The translations under genes and the position numbers were made by a program. The notes beneath the pieces are model-generated. The model was not told the DNA's origin, did no database searches, and saw only the letters and a program-made list of their open reading frames with translations. A stretch of 64,000 nt of DNA from Streptomyces physcomitrii (GTDB taxonomy: Bacteria > Actinomycetota > Actinomycetes > Streptomycetales > Streptomycetaceae): assembly GCF_012273655.1 (NCBI RefSeq), contig NZ_JAAWWP010000005.1, positions 124,001-188,000 on the forward strand. The letters run 5' to 3'. How positions within the stretch are numbered: position 1 is the stretch's first letter; each line of letters starts with the position of its first letter. Shown piece after piece: positions 16,635 through 25,907 of this stretch.

Positions 16635-18151
16635 TCGAGGTCCTCCTTGAGAAACGCCGCATGACGGGCGCGGGCTTCGGTGCGGAGCTTTTTTGTCAGC
16701 TCGCGTCGGTTCTCTCCTCGTGTCTTGAGGGCGTGGCAGTTCGGGCAGAGGGCCACCATTGCGTCGGGGACGTCGGGGCCGCCTCGGGCCAAGTCGTCGA
16801 CGTGGTCGACCTCCAGGAGAGGGGCGCCCTTATCGGTGCGTTCGGTGGGATGTCCGAGGCAGGAAGGATTTTCGCAGCTTCCCTTGCTACGAATCAGCAC
16901 GGCATCGCGGGCTGCCGGTGAGCGGAGGTATCGCTCTACGTGAGCCAGTTTGGCGGGAGTTGAACGACCGCTCGCGGTGTTGATTGCTGCCGCGGTGAGC
17001 CGCTGGTACAGCTCGCGATCGCTGAGGCGTGGCCCCTTCGACTTTGGCGACTTTGGCGCCTTCGATGACGGCGATGACGAAGATGCGGAGTCTGCGGCCG
17101 ATGCCGTAGTAGGGGTAACCGCAGGAGCGGACCGCACCTCAAGAGGTACGACATCTTCAGAGTCATCGTGGAGCATTCCGTCGTCCTGCTCGAGGGCTTC
17201 GCGCACCGAGGGAGGCCATGAGTTGGGCAGGGGCGAGGGAACCGGGGCGAGGATCCAGACGAACTCGCGGCGTTGCTTGCCGTCTTCACCTCGGCCCCAG
17301 CGCCGGCGGCGTTGCACGATGACCGCCCAGGTCTCGAATGTCCAGTGGCCGTTATGGGGCTTGTGCCAGTAGCGCAGGGCTTTCTTCTGTATCTGGTAAT
17401 TCGCCATGCTGTGATTACCGGCTGACAAGGTCTGATCGCCGGAAAGGCCGTCTCCCGTATAGGCGATCCAGTCCGAATCTGGCACACGCTGGTCATCGTA
17501 GGGACCCTTATCGTCCGAGTAGACGGTAAGAATTCCGTCGGCGAGAGGGGTGATGCCGAGCACGCGGTTTCCACCGTAGGCATCTCCGATTTTTCCGCGG
17601 TGCTCGTACGGCTCCCCGCGCAGAGGTCGGAGACCATCGAGGGTCTCTCCGGCCATCAGTTCCTGGAGGCCCAACGCGTTGATCAAGGGCGCGGATTCGT
17701 GATCGAAGAAGCGTACAAGCAGCGTGCTGACCGCCCAGGCAGCGAACGCAAAGTCTGTGGTGAGGCGGTCGTAGTCCTGCTCCGGGAGACCGGCGAGTGG
17801 GTTTGCCTTATTCATGGCCGGCAGCTTTGGGGTTCCTCCCCCGCTCGCCGGGAGAAGATCAGCGGACTCCGCCACCTCCCACAGCTTGTTCTCCCGTTTG
17901 ATCTTCTGTAGCTCCCAGAAGGCGCGCAGCGTGGCCTGAGGACCCTCGGCGGCGCCCGCGAACTCGGTGAGCAGTGGGCCGACGGCATCGCGGATGGTCG
18001 TCCATGAGTGCTGTCTCGGGTGTCCGTGGACCGCCTGAGCAATTGCCCACAGCAGGAACAAGGGGCGATGGCGGCGCCGACCGGTGCGTTGAGAAGCGTC
18101 CAAGTCCTTGAACTGCCCGATGCGCTTGATCAGGGTCCGGCCCTCGGTCAC
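16631..18151 (-). CDS. Type IV restriction endonuclease, SBD-like + SRA-like + HNH (ScoMcrA-like)
   Basis: About 506 residues. The N-terminal part (RRRHRPLFLLWAIAQA ... FWELQK ... LWEV) has the spacing of the sulfur-binding domain of ScoMcrA-type enzymes. The middle, about 180-320, looks like an SRA/YDG modified-base reader (DSDWIAYTGDGLSGDQ ... GNHSMANY). A Ser/Lys-rich linker follows, then an HNH nuclease with zinc cysteines (CENPSCLGHP ... LLEVDHVDDLARGGPD ... LCPNCHALK). It should cut DNA bearing 5-methylcytosine or phosphorothioate and spare the unmodified host. GTG 18151 has the best ribosome-binding site (GGAG, 7-nt spacing); the frame is open to 18286, with GTG 18208 an alternative. 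It is convergent with the broken McrA relic and divergent from the zinc-ribbon gene. Confidence 0.72.
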   Translation of the reverse strand: MTEGRTLIKRIGQFKDLDASQRTGRRRHRPLFLLWAIAQAVHGHPRQHSWTTIRDAVGPLLTEFAGAAEGPQATLRAFWELQKIKRENKLWEVAESADLLPASGGGTPKLPAMNKANPLAGLPEQDYDRLTTDFAFAAWAVSTLLVRFFDHESAPLINALGLQELMAGETLDGLRPLRGEPYEHRGKIGDAYGGNRVLGITPLADGILTVYSDDKGPYDDQRVPDSDWIAYTGDGLSGDQTLSAGNHSMANYQIQKKALRYWHKPHNGHWTFETWAVIVQRRRRWGRGEDGKQRREFVWILAPVPSPLPNSWPPSVREALEQDDGMLHDDSEDVVPLEVRSAPAVTPTTASAADSASSSSPSSKAPKSPKSKGPRLSDRELYQRLTAAAINTASGRSTPAKLAHVERYLRSPAARDAVLIRSKGSCENPSCLGHPTERTDKGAPLLEVDHVDDLARGGPDVPDAMVALCPNCHALKTRGENRRELTKKLRTEARARHAAFLKEDLD

Positions 18152-18303
18152 GTCGTCGCTCCAGTCCTCCAGTACCAGCACTAGTGGGACTATCTGATCA
18201 GACGACACTGACAGCGGCGTTCCGTAGGACGGACTGGAGTGCGATATCGCGGTCGCAGGGCGATGCCGCGTCCGGGACTCAACCAAGAAGGGCAGGTGCA
18301 GCG

Positions 18304-18678
18304 TTGATCATCTTCGGCACCAAGGGCTACCTCTACCAGTTGGCCATACTCACCCTCGTCTGCGGGCGTTGCGGGACGCCCGCCGCGCACACGCTGCGGA
18401 AGCGGGTCACGAAGTTCACCTTGTTCTTTGTGCCGTTGTTTCCGTTCTCGACGAAGTACGCGACGCAGTGCACCTTCTGCGGGGCCGAGGTCCAGGTCCC
18501 CAGGGCGCAGGCGGAGCAGCTCGAAGCCCAGGCGCACATGCAGGGGCAGGGACAGGGGCAGGGACCCGGTCAGGGTTATGGCCAGGCCCAGGGGCAGGGG
18601 CAGGGGCAGAACCCGTACGGGCAGCCGGGCCAGTACGGGCAGCCGGGCCAGCCGCCTCAGCAGCAGCCCTACCAGTAG
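18304..18678 (+). CDS. Zinc-ribbon protein with Gln/Gly/Pro repeat tail
   Basis: 124 residues from TTG 18304 (AGG 7 nt upstream). The N-terminal 75 residues are a compact domain with two Cys-x2-Cys pairs (CGRCG near 21-25 and CTFCG near 57-61), likely one zinc ribbon, separated by a hydrophobic stretch (FTLFFVPLFPFSTKYATQ). This is a conserved Streptomyces family of unknown function. The tail is a low-complexity run of Gln-Gly, Gln-Pro-Gly and Pro-Tyr-Gln repeats encoded by near-perfect repeats of a CAGGGG-type hexamer, so its length may vary between strains. It is monocistronic and divergent from the restriction gene. Confidence 0.7.
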   Translation: MIIFGTKGYLYQLAILTLVCGRCGTPAAHTLRKRVTKFTLFFVPLFPFSTKYATQCTFCGAEVQVPRAQAEQLEAQAHMQGQGQGQGPGQGYGQAQGQGQGQNPYGQPGQYGQPGQPPQQQPYQ

Positions 18679-18905
18679 CCCGACCGGCAACCCCACGCCG
18701 ACAACCCCATCGGCAGCCCCACCCGCAGCCCGACCCGCAGTCTGTGGAGATCGCCGGCGCCGCGAGCGGTCCCGCCCGTACGTACGTTCCTCAGTTGTTC
18801 CTCAGTAAGCGCGTTCCTTCCGCCTCTCCCGTGAGCAGCCTCACTTTCCGTGAAGGTTTGGGCATATCTCGGGCGGAGCCGGGGAGGTAACCGGGTCGCT
18901 GGTTC

Positions 18906-18937
18906 GACCAGTGGCAGTGCTGGGTGACCAGTGGCAG
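18906..18937 (+). promoter_or_regulatory. Paired 12-bp direct repeat upstream of the betaine operon
   Basis: GACCAGTGGCAG occurs at 18906-18917 and again at 18926-18937, starting exactly 20 bp apart (about two helical turns) and 28 bp before the chosen start of the aldehyde dehydrogenase. The phasing suggests a regulator binding as two protomers on one DNA face. No regulator gene is adjacent. The remaining 18679-18905 gap holds no gene. Confidence 0.45.
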
Positions 18938-18964
18938 AACTGTGTGAGCGGAAGGCAGTACAAG

Positions 18965-20521
18965 GTGGCGTCGATCGAGACCGGTCACGTGGGCGGGGAC
19001 GTGGAGAGCGTTCCCGTGGACATCGAGACCCTTCACGTGGACGGGGTGTGGCGCGCGGCGGCGGCCGGTGGGACCAGGGAGGTCCTCGACCCCGCGGACG
19101 CGAGCACGCTCCGGGTGGTGTCCGAGGGCGGTGCCGAGGACGTGGACGCGGCGGTGGCCGCGGCGCGGCGGGCCTTCGGGGGTGGGGCGGGGGCCTGGCC
19201 GACCACGCCGGTGGCGGAGCGGGCGGCGCTGCTGCGGCGGGTCGCGGAGCTGCTGCAGCGCGACCGCGAGGAGATCGCGCTGGTGGAGAGCCGGGACACC
19301 GGCAAGACGCTGGAGGAGGGGCGGGTCGACGTCGACGACGTGACCAACGCCTTCCGCTACTTCGCCGACGCGGTGAGCAACGACAGCGGCGGGCGGGTCG
19401 TCGACGCGGGCAGCGCCGAGGTGCACAGCGTGGTGGTGCACGAGCCGGTCGGGGTGTGCGCCCTGGTCACGCCGTGGAACTATCCGCTGCTCCAGGCGAG
19501 TTGGAAGATCGCGCCCGCGCTGGCGGCCGGGAACACCTTCGTGGTCAAGCCGAGCGAGATCACCCCGCTGTCCACCGTGCACCTGGTGCGGCTGCTCGCC
19601 GAGGCGGGGCTGCCGGACGGGGTCGCCAATCTGGTGACCGGGGCGGGGGTGCCGGTCGGGCAGCGCCTCGCCGAGCACCCGGATGTGGACCTGTTCTCCT
19701 TCACCGGCGGTCTGGCCAGCGGCACCACGGCCGGCGCCGCGGCGGTCAAGGGCGCGAAGAAGATCGCCCTCGAACTCGGCGGCAAGAACCCCAACGTGGT
19801 CTTCGCCGACGCCTGCGCGAGCGCCGAGGGCTTCGACACCGCGGTCGACCAGGCGCTGAACGCCGCCTTCATCCACAGCGGGCAGGTCTGCTCGGCCGGG
19901 GCCCGGCTGATCGTCGAGGCCTCGGTGAGCGAACGCTTCGTCGCCGAGCTGGCCCGCCGCGCCGAGCGGATCAGGCTGGGCCGCGGTACCGAGGAGGGCG
20001 TGGAGTGCGGGCCGCTGGTCTCGCGGCAGCAGTTGGAGAAGGTGGAGGCGTACGTGGCCTCGGCGCTGGCGGAGGGGGCCCGGCTGCGCTGCGGCGGCTC
20101 CCGGCCGGAGCCCGCTGACGTACGGCCCGCGGGCGGCTACTTCTACGCGCCGACGGTTCTCGACGGCTGCCACCGGGAGATGAAGGTGGTCCGGGAGGAG
20201 ACCTTCGGGCCGATCCTCACCGTGGAGACCTTCGCCTCCGAGGAGGAGGCGGTCGCGCTGGCCAATGACACCGAGTACGGGCTCGCCGGTGCCGTCTGGT
20301 CCGCGGACACCGCCCGGGCCCGCCGGGTCGCCGCGCGGCTGCGGCACGGCACGGTCTGGATCAACGACTACCACCCGTATCTGCCGCAGGCGGAGTGGGG
20401 CGGTTTCGGGAAGTCCGGGATCGGGCGGGAGCTGGGGCCCACGGGCCTCGACGAGTACCGGGAGAGCAAGCACATCTACGAGAACCTGCGGCCGGAGCCG
20501 GTCAAGTGGTTCGCCGGCTGA
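18965..20521 (+). CDS. betB: Betaine-aldehyde dehydrogenase
   Basis: NAD(P)-dependent aldehyde dehydrogenase, about 518 residues, converting betaine aldehyde to glycine betaine. The family signature is complete: TPWNYPLLQASWKIAPALAAGN, VVKPSE, FTGG, the general base in ALELGGKNPN, the nucleophile Cys near 309 in HSGQVCSAGAR, and the C-terminal EETFGPI and WINDYHP blocks. GTG 18965 is chosen because GGAAGG lies 9 bp upstream; the frame is open from 18911, and GTG 19016 is an alternative close to the domain start. Substrate assignment leans on the downstream choline-dehydrogenase-like and betaine-transport genes. First gene of the osmoprotectant cluster; the direct repeat just upstream is its likely control site. 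Confidence 0.88.
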   Translation: MASIETGHVGGDVESVPVDIETLHVDGVWRAAAAGGTREVLDPADASTLRVVSEGGAEDVDAAVAAARRAFGGGAGAWPTTPVAERAALLRRVAELLQRDREEIALVESRDTGKTLEEGRVDVDDVTNAFRYFADAVSNDSGGRVVDAGSAEVHSVVVHEPVGVCALVTPWNYPLLQASWKIAPALAAGNTFVVKPSEITPLSTVHLVRLLAEAGLPDGVANLVTGAGVPVGQRLAEHPDVDLFSFTGGLASGTTAGAAAVKGAKKIALELGGKNPNVVFADACASAEGFDTAVDQALNAAFIHSGQVCSAGARLIVEASVSERFVAELARRAERIRLGRGTEEGVECGPLVSRQQLEKVEAYVASALAEGARLRCGGSRPEPADVRPAGGYFYAPTVLDGCHREMKVVREETFGPILTVETFASEEEAVALANDTEYGLAGAVWSADTARARRVAARLRHGTVWINDYHPYLPQAEWGGFGKSGIGRELGPTGLDEYRESKHIYENLRPEPVKWFAG

Positions 20522-20622
20522 CGGGCGCCGTCCGGCCGGGCAGGCCCCGCGCCCGCCCGGCCGCTCTCCGGTGCCCGTGACGACCTCGTCTCCGCAGTGG
20601 GGGGCTGGTGGTCCGGTCCCGG

Positions 20623-20702
20623 TGATCCGGGCCCATGATCCGGACCCCATGATCCGGACTCCGTGAATCGGTCCCGGTCATCGGCCCCGGTCATCGGCCC
20701 CG
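20623..20702 (+). repeat. Degenerate 13-14 bp tandem repeats between betB and the GMC oxidase gene
   Basis: The 353-bp gap 20522-20874 has no gene. Inside it about six units of the form GATCCGGnCCCCAT, drifting to CATCGGCCCCGGT, follow one another. Function unknown; it may be replication-slippage debris or a weak transcript barrier. The rest of the gap is C-rich leader ending in the AAGGAG site of the next gene. Confidence 0.6.
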
Positions 20703-20874
20703 AAGACCGGCCCTCCTGACCCGGTCCTCGCACCCTGGCCCGGTGACACCGATGACCGACCGCCACAGGCCACAGGCAACCCGCCTCCCGCCTCCCGCAC
20801 CCCGCCCCTCGTTCCCTCTCCCGTCCCGCATCGCCGTCCCCGTCCCCGTCCCCCGCGCAGAAGGAGCCCTCCCC

Positions 20875-22596
20875 ATGCCCCCCTCGCCCGCGAACGCCTC
20901 ACCCACCGACCCGCCCGCAGATCCGGCAGCAGATCCCGCCGCGGACCCCGCCGCGGGGACGAGCCCCGGTACCGCCCGTACCCCCCGCACCCTCCGAGCC
21001 GACTACGTCATCATCGGCGGCGGCACCGCCGGGTCCGTGATCGCCTCGCGGCTCGCCGAGGATCCCGAGCTGAGCGTCCTCGTGATCGAGGGCGGTCCGA
21101 GCGACCTCGGCCGCGAGGAGGTGCTGACGCTGCGCCGGTGGCTCGGTCTGCTCGGCGGTGAGCTGGACTACGAGTACACCACCACCGAGCAGCCGCACGG
21201 CAACTCGCACATCCTGCACAGCCGGGCCAAGGTCCTCGGCGGCTGCTCCTCGCACAACACCCTGATCTCCTTCAGGCCGCTGCCCTCCGACTGGGACGAG
21301 TGGGAGGCCGCGGGCGCCGCCGGGTGGAACGCGGCGGCCATGGACCCGTACTTCGGCAGGCTGCGCAACAACATCGTGCGGGTGGCGAAGAAGGACCAGA
21401 ACGAGATCGCCGCGGACTGGATCGAGGCGGTGAAGTCGGCGCTCGGGGTGCCCGAGGTGGTCGGCTTCAACGACCGGCCCTTCGAGGAGGGCGTCGGCTT
21501 CTTCGACCTCTCCTACCACCCGGAGAACAACCACCGCTCCTCCGCCTCGGTCGCCTATCTGCACCCGCATCTGAAGGCCGGGGACCGCCCCAACCTCCGT
21601 CTGCTCCTGGAGACCTGGGCGCACCGGCTGGACATCGCCGAGGGCCGTGCGAAGGGCGTGCGGGTACGGACCGCCGAGGGCGAGGAGGTCTGCGTCGAGG
21701 CGGGGCGCGAGGTGATCGTCTGCGCCGGTGCGGTGGACACCCCGCGGCTGCTGCTGCACTCCGGCATCGGGCCGCGCGCGGATCTCAAGGCGCTGGGCAT
21801 CGACTGCGTGCTCGATCTGCCGGGGGTCGGCGAGAACCTGCTGGACCACCCGGAGTCGGTCATCGTCTGGGAGACCCACGGGCCGATCCCGGACAACTCC
21901 GCGATGGACTCCGACGCGGGCCTCTTCGTCAAGCGGGACCCGGAGCACCGGGGCCCGGACCTGATGTTCCACTTCTACCAGATCCCGTTCACGGACAATC
22001 CGGAGCGGCTGGGCTACGAACGGCCAGAGCACGGCGTCTCGATGACGCCGAACATTCCCAAGTCCCGTTCCCGCGGGCGCCTTTATCTGACCTCCGCCGA
22101 CCCGGAGGTCAAACCCGCCCTGGACTTCCGCTACTTCGAGCCCGCCGCGGACGGCAGCGACTACGACGGGCAGACCCTGGTCGACGGCATCAAGCTGGCG
22201 CGGAAGGTGGCGGCGGCCGAACCCTTCGCCAAGTGGCTGAAGCGGGAGGTCTTCCCGGGTCCCGAGGTCACCGAGGACGCACAGATCAGCGAGCTGGCGC
22301 GGAAGGCCGCGCACACCGTCTACCACCCGGCCGGCACCTGCCGGATGGGGGCGGCGGACGACCGACTCGCCGTGGTCGACCCGCAGTTGAAGATCCGCGG
22401 GCTGAGCGGCATCCGGATCGCGGACGCCTCCGTCTTCCCGACGATGCCCGCCGTCAACCCGATGCTCGGCGTCCTGATGGTCGGCGAGAAGTGCGCCGAC
22501 CTGCTCAGGGGGACCCCCGCTCCGGCACCGCAGGCCCCGGCACAGCAGTCCACCGCACCACACCATTCCCGCACCGAAGAAGGAGGTGACGCGTGA
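20875..22596 (+). CDS. GMC-family choline dehydrogenase/oxidase-like flavoprotein
   Basis: 573-residue FAD enzyme likely oxidising choline to betaine aldehyde, the step before betB. An Ala/Asp/Pro-rich leader of about 40 residues precedes the dinucleotide fold ([20 protein letters not shown]). GMC signatures follow: [14 protein letters not shown], the second signature [16 protein letters not shown], and the C-terminal HPAGTCRMG with [18 protein letters not shown] 20875 has AAGGAG at ideal spacing. The stop TGA shares its A with the next gene's ATG, so oxidation and transport are translationally coupled. Substrate could be another alcohol; choline is favoured by the neighbours. Confidence 0.85.
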   Translation: MPPSPANASPTDPPADPAADPAADPAAGTSPGTARTPRTLRADYVIIGGGTAGSVIASRLAEDPELSVLVIEGGPSDLGREEVLTLRRWLGLLGGELDYEYTTTEQPHGNSHILHSRAKVLGGCSSHNTLISFRPLPSDWDEWEAAGAAGWNAAAMDPYFGRLRNNIVRVAKKDQNEIAADWIEAVKSALGVPEVVGFNDRPFEEGVGFFDLSYHPENNHRSSASVAYLHPHLKAGDRPNLRLLLETWAHRLDIAEGRAKGVRVRTAEGEEVCVEAGREVIVCAGAVDTPRLLLHSGIGPRADLKALGIDCVLDLPGVGENLLDHPESVIVWETHGPIPDNSAMDSDAGLFVKRDPEHRGPDLMFHFYQIPFTDNPERLGYERPEHGVSMTPNIPKSRSRGRLYLTSADPEVKPALDFRYFEPAADGSDYDGQTLVDGIKLARKVAAAEPFAKWLKREVFPGPEVTEDAQISELARKAAHTVYHPAGTCRMGAADDRLAVVDPQLKIRGLSGIRIADASVFPTMPAVNPMLGVLMVGEKCADLLRGTPAPAPQAPAQQSTAPHHSRTEEGGDA

Positions 22597-23777
22597 TGAC
22601 CGGCACCTCCGGCGGCGCATCCGCCGAAGCCAAGTCCGAGAACACCCCGGCGAAGAGCGGCACTCCCGGGCAGGCCGCCTCCGCGGCTCCCGGGTCCGCG
22701 ACCACCGGGTCCGCTACCGACGGGCGTGAAGTCGTCTTCTCCGTACGGGAGTTGTGGAAGGTCTTCGGGCCGAAGGCGGAGCGGATACCCCAGGACGCCT
22801 CGCTCGCGGAACTCTCCGCGGCGGAGCTGCGCGAGCGGACCGGCTGTACCGCCGCGGTCCGGGACGTCTCCTTCGACGTGCACAAGGGCGAGGTCTTCGT
22901 CGTGATGGGCCTGTCCGGCTCCGGCAAGTCCACCCTCGTACGCTGTCTGACCCGGCTCGTCGAACCGACCAGCGGGGGCCTTGCGATGGACGGCGAGGAC
23001 GTGCGCGCCATGGACCGCACCGCGCTGCGCGAACTGCGCCGCCACCGCGCCTCGATGGTCTTCCAGCACTTCGGTCTGCTGCCGCACCGCACCGTGCTCG
23101 ACAACGTCGCCTACGGCCTGGAGATCCAGGGCATGGGCAAGGCGGAGCGCCGCGAGAAGGCCGCCGCGATGGTGGCGAAGGTCGGCCTCGACGGGCTGGA
23201 GCAGCGCCGCCCGGGACAGCTCTCCGGCGGCCAGCAGCAGCGCGTCGGGCTGGCCCGCGCGCTCGCCACCGACCCCGAAGTCCTGCTCTTCGACGAGCCG
23301 TTCAGCGCGCTCGACCCGCTGATCCGGCGGGACATGCAGGAGGAGGTGGTCCGCCTGCACCGCGAGGAGGGCCGCACCATGGTCTTCATCACCCACGACC
23401 TCTCCGAGGCGCTGCGGCTCGGCGACCGGATCGCCCTGATGCGGGACGGCCGGATCGTGCAGCTGGGCACCCCCGAGGAGATCGTGGGCTCGCCCGCCGA
23501 CGACTACGTCCGCGACTTCGTCCGCGATGTGCCGCGCGAGCAGGTGCTCAGCGTGCGCCGGGCGATGCGCCCGGCCCGCGAGGGCGAGGCCGAGCAGGGT
23601 CCGGCGCTGCGGCCCGGCACCCTCATCAGCGAGGCGATCGAGGCGGTGGTCCGCTCCGGCGGCACCGTCCGGGTCGTCGAGGACGGGCGCTGCCTGGGCG
23701 TCGTCGACCACGCCTGCCTGCTCGACGTGGTGGCCCGCCTCGACCAGCCGGGCCCCCGGGACGAGGTGGCCGCCTGA
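22596..23777 (+). CDS. proV: Glycine betaine/choline ABC transporter ATPase (ProV/OpuAA-like)
   Basis: 393-residue ATPase of a quaternary-amine importer. Walker A GLSGSGKS near 105-112, Q-loop [12 protein letters not shown], signature LSGGQQQR, Walker [13 protein letters not shown] and H-loop FITHDLSE are intact. The insertion before Walker A ([20 protein letters not shown]) and a shortened CBS-like C-terminus ([14 protein letters not shown] ... CLGVVDH) are typical of ProV/OpuAA and suggest ionic-strength gating. A perfect AAGGAGG lies before GTG 22593 and ATG 22596; either may start translation. The stop is linked TGATG-fashion to the next small frame. Confidence 0.92.
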   Translation: MTGTSGGASAEAKSENTPAKSGTPGQAASAAPGSATTGSATDGREVVFSVRELWKVFGPKAERIPQDASLAELSAAELRERTGCTAAVRDVSFDVHKGEVFVVMGLSGSGKSTLVRCLTRLVEPTSGGLAMDGEDVRAMDRTALRELRRHRASMVFQHFGLLPHRTVLDNVAYGLEIQGMGKAERREKAAAMVAKVGLDGLEQRRPGQLSGGQQQRVGLARALATDPEVLLFDEPFSALDPLIRRDMQEEVVRLHREEGRTMVFITHDLSEALRLGDRIALMRDGRIVQLGTPEEIVGSPADDYVRDFVRDVPREQVLSVRRAMRPAREGEAEQGPALRPGTLISEAIEAVVRSGGTVRVVEDGRCLGVVDHACLLDVVARLDQPGPRDEVAA

Positions 23778-23914
23778 TGTCCGCCACCCCGCCGGCCCCC
23801 GCCCCGGCCACCCCCGCACCCGGCGCCCGCGCGCACCTCCCCGCGGCGCACCTGCCCGCCGCGGCGCACCTGCCCGCCGCGGCCCCCGGCTGTCCCGGGC
23901 GGTGGCGCGCATGA
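23777..23914 (+). CDS. Possible 45-residue coupling ORF between ATPase and permease
   Basis: This frame starts on the ATG overlapping the proV stop (TGATG) and ends at a TGA overlapping the permease start (ATGA). It encodes an Ala/Pro/His-rich peptide with a repeated HLPAA motif, from a repeated GCGGCGCACCTGCCCGCC-like segment. It has no membrane segment or known domain. It may be translated only to carry ribosomes from proV to the permease, or be a chance frame. Confidence 0.4.
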   Translation: MSATPPAPAPATPAPGARAHLPAAHLPAAAHLPAAAPGCPGRWRA

Positions 23915-25905
23915 GCACCCTCGCTCCCCCGCCCCGCCCCGTCGTCGACCTCGCGCCCCCGGCGGGCGGGCCCCGCGCCCTGCTGCGCCCCCGTCCGGTG
24001 CACAAGCTCGCCCTGCTCGCGCTGCTCGCCGCCGTCCTGGTGCCGGTGGCGGCACTCACCTGGTCCGGGGCCCAGTGGCCCGCCGGCCTGACCGTCGACG
24101 TCTCGGGTCCGCTCGGCGACACCACCGACTGGATCATCGACAACCGCGACAGCCACCCGCTGTTCGTCTACTTCCTCGGCCATCTCAGCAACGCCGTGGT
24201 CCTGTCGGTGCGCGGCGTCTACCTGCTGCTGCTCGCGCTCGGCTGGATCGGTGTGACGGCCGGCGGGACGCTGCTCGCCTGGCGCCTCGCGGGTGCCCGG
24301 ATCGCCGCGCTCACCCTGGTCTTCTTCCTGGTCTCCGGCGGCCTCGGGATGTGGGTGCCGACCATGCAGACGCTCGCGCTGATGGTCGTGGCGGTCTTCG
24401 TCTCGGCGCTGGTCGGCGCGCTGCTCGGCCTCGCCGCGGGCCTGTCGGAGCGTACGTTCCGGCTGCTGCGGCCGGTGCTCGACACCATGCAGGTGCTCCC
24501 GGCCTTCGCCTATCTGCTGCCGGTCGCCCTGGTCTTCGGCAACGGCGTGCCCGCCGCGCTGCTCGCCACCGTGATCTACGCGGCCCCGCCGATGGCCCGG
24601 CTCACCGCGCTCGGTCTGCGCGGCGCGGACGCCACCGTGATCGAGGCGGTCAGCTCGCTCGGCGCGACCGGCCGGCAGAAGCTGCTGACCGCCCGGCTGC
24701 CGCTGGCCCGCAAGGAGCTGCTGCTCGGCCTCAACCAGACGATCATGATGGCGCTCTCCATGGTCGTCATCGCCTCCATGATCGGCGCCGCCGGTCTCGG
24801 CGACCGCGTCTACCAGGCCCTGTCCACCGTCGACGTCGGTGCCGCGCTCGCCGCCGCCCTGCCGATCGTGCTGCTCGCCATCGTGATGGACCGCACCACC
24901 GCGGCCGCCGGTGAACGCCTCGGCGCGGGCGGCACCCCGCCGGGACCCGGGGGACTGCGCGGCCCCCTGCTGTGGGCGGCGCTCGCCGCGGTCACCGCCG
25001 TCTTCGCCGTCGCCGGGCGGCTGTCGGGCTCCCGGGTGTGGCCGACCGGCGGGACCCTGGAGATCGCCCGCCCCGTCAACGACTTCAAGGAGTGGATGGT
25101 CGACCACCTCTACTCCGGGGTGCCCGTCGTCGGCGGCACCGCGGACTGGGCGGGGCGCTTCACCGACTGGGTGCTCAACCCGCTGCGGGACGGCCTGACC
25201 GCCCTGCCCTGGTACGGCACCCTGCTCGTGGTCGCCGCCCTCGCCTGGCTGATCGGCACCTGGCGCACCGCGCTGACCGCGGTCCTCGCGATGGCCGCGA
25301 TCGGTGTCCTCGGCGTCTGGGAGCCCTCGATGAACACGCTCTCCCAGGTGCTCGCCGCCCTCGCGGTGACCCTGGTCCTGGGCTTCGCGGTGGGCGTGTT
25401 CGCGGCGGGCAGCAGGCGGTTCGAAGCGCTGCTGCGGCCCGTCCTGGACGTCCTGCAGACGATGCCGCAGTTCGTGTACCTGATCCCGGTGGTCGCGCTC
25501 TTCGCGGTGGGCCGCGCCCCGGCCGTCGCCGCGGCCGTGGTCTACGCGCTGCCCGCGGTCATCCGCATCACCACCCAGGGGCTGCGGCAGGTCGACCCGG
25601 CCGCCGTGGAGGCCGCGCGCTCGCTCGGCGCGACCCGCTGGCAGACCCTGCGCCAGGTCCAACTGCCGCTGGCCAGGCCCGCCTTGCTGCTCGCCGTCAA
25701 CCAGGGCGTGGTCCTGGTACTCGCCGTCGTCGTCATCGGCGGTCTGGTGGGCGGCGGCGCGCTCGGCTACGACGTGGTGACCGGCCTCGCCACCGGCGAC
25801 CTCGCCCTCGGCCTGGTCGCGGGCGTCGCCATCGTCTGCCTCGGCCTGGTCCTCGACCGCGTCACCCAGCCCACCGAACGCCGCTCCACCGGAAAGGGGG
25901 CCTGA
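23911..25905 (+). CDS. Glycine betaine ABC transporter permease, two permease domains fused
   Basis: 664-residue membrane protein with two complete binding-protein-dependent permease domains. Each has about six helices and an EAA loop: EAVSSLGATGRQKLLTARLP in the first half and EAARSLGATRWQTLRQVQLP in the second. Typical ProW proteins have one such domain, so this is a tandem duplication and fusion that would make a pseudo-homodimer from one chain. The two halves also share PVLDxxQxxPxFxYLxPV. ATG 23911 is the most likely start, just before the hydrophobic region. It lies between proV and the binding protein gene. Confidence 0.9.
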   Translation: MSTLAPPPRPVVDLAPPAGGPRALLRPRPVHKLALLALLAAVLVPVAALTWSGAQWPAGLTVDVSGPLGDTTDWIIDNRDSHPLFVYFLGHLSNAVVLSVRGVYLLLLALGWIGVTAGGTLLAWRLAGARIAALTLVFFLVSGGLGMWVPTMQTLALMVVAVFVSALVGALLGLAAGLSERTFRLLRPVLDTMQVLPAFAYLLPVALVFGNGVPAALLATVIYAAPPMARLTALGLRGADATVIEAVSSLGATGRQKLLTARLPLARKELLLGLNQTIMMALSMVVIASMIGAAGLGDRVYQALSTVDVGAALAAALPIVLLAIVMDRTTAAAGERLGAGGTPPGPGGLRGPLLWAALAAVTAVFAVAGRLSGSRVWPTGGTLEIARPVNDFKEWMVDHLYSGVPVVGGTADWAGRFTDWVLNPLRDGLTALPWYGTLLVVAALAWLIGTWRTALTAVLAMAAIGVLGVWEPSMNTLSQVLAALAVTLVLGFAVGVFAAGSRRFEALLRPVLDVLQTMPQFVYLIPVVALFAVGRAPAVAAAVVYALPAVIRITTQGLRQVDPAAVEAARSLGATRWQTLRQVQLPLARPALLLAVNQGVVLVLAVVVIGGLVGGGALGYDVVTGLATGDLALGLVAGVAIVCLGLVLDRVTQPTERRSTGKGA

Positions 25906-25907
25906 CC

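Noticed and set aside
18541..18678. Short regular repeats considered as a CRISPR array.
   Set aside because: Units are 6-12 bp, lie inside a coding frame and have no spacers. No cas gene is seen anywhere in the window.
22320..24143. A 607-codon open frame on the minus strand.
   Set aside because: Antisense to proV and its neighbours, whose Walker and signature motifs are intact on the plus strand.
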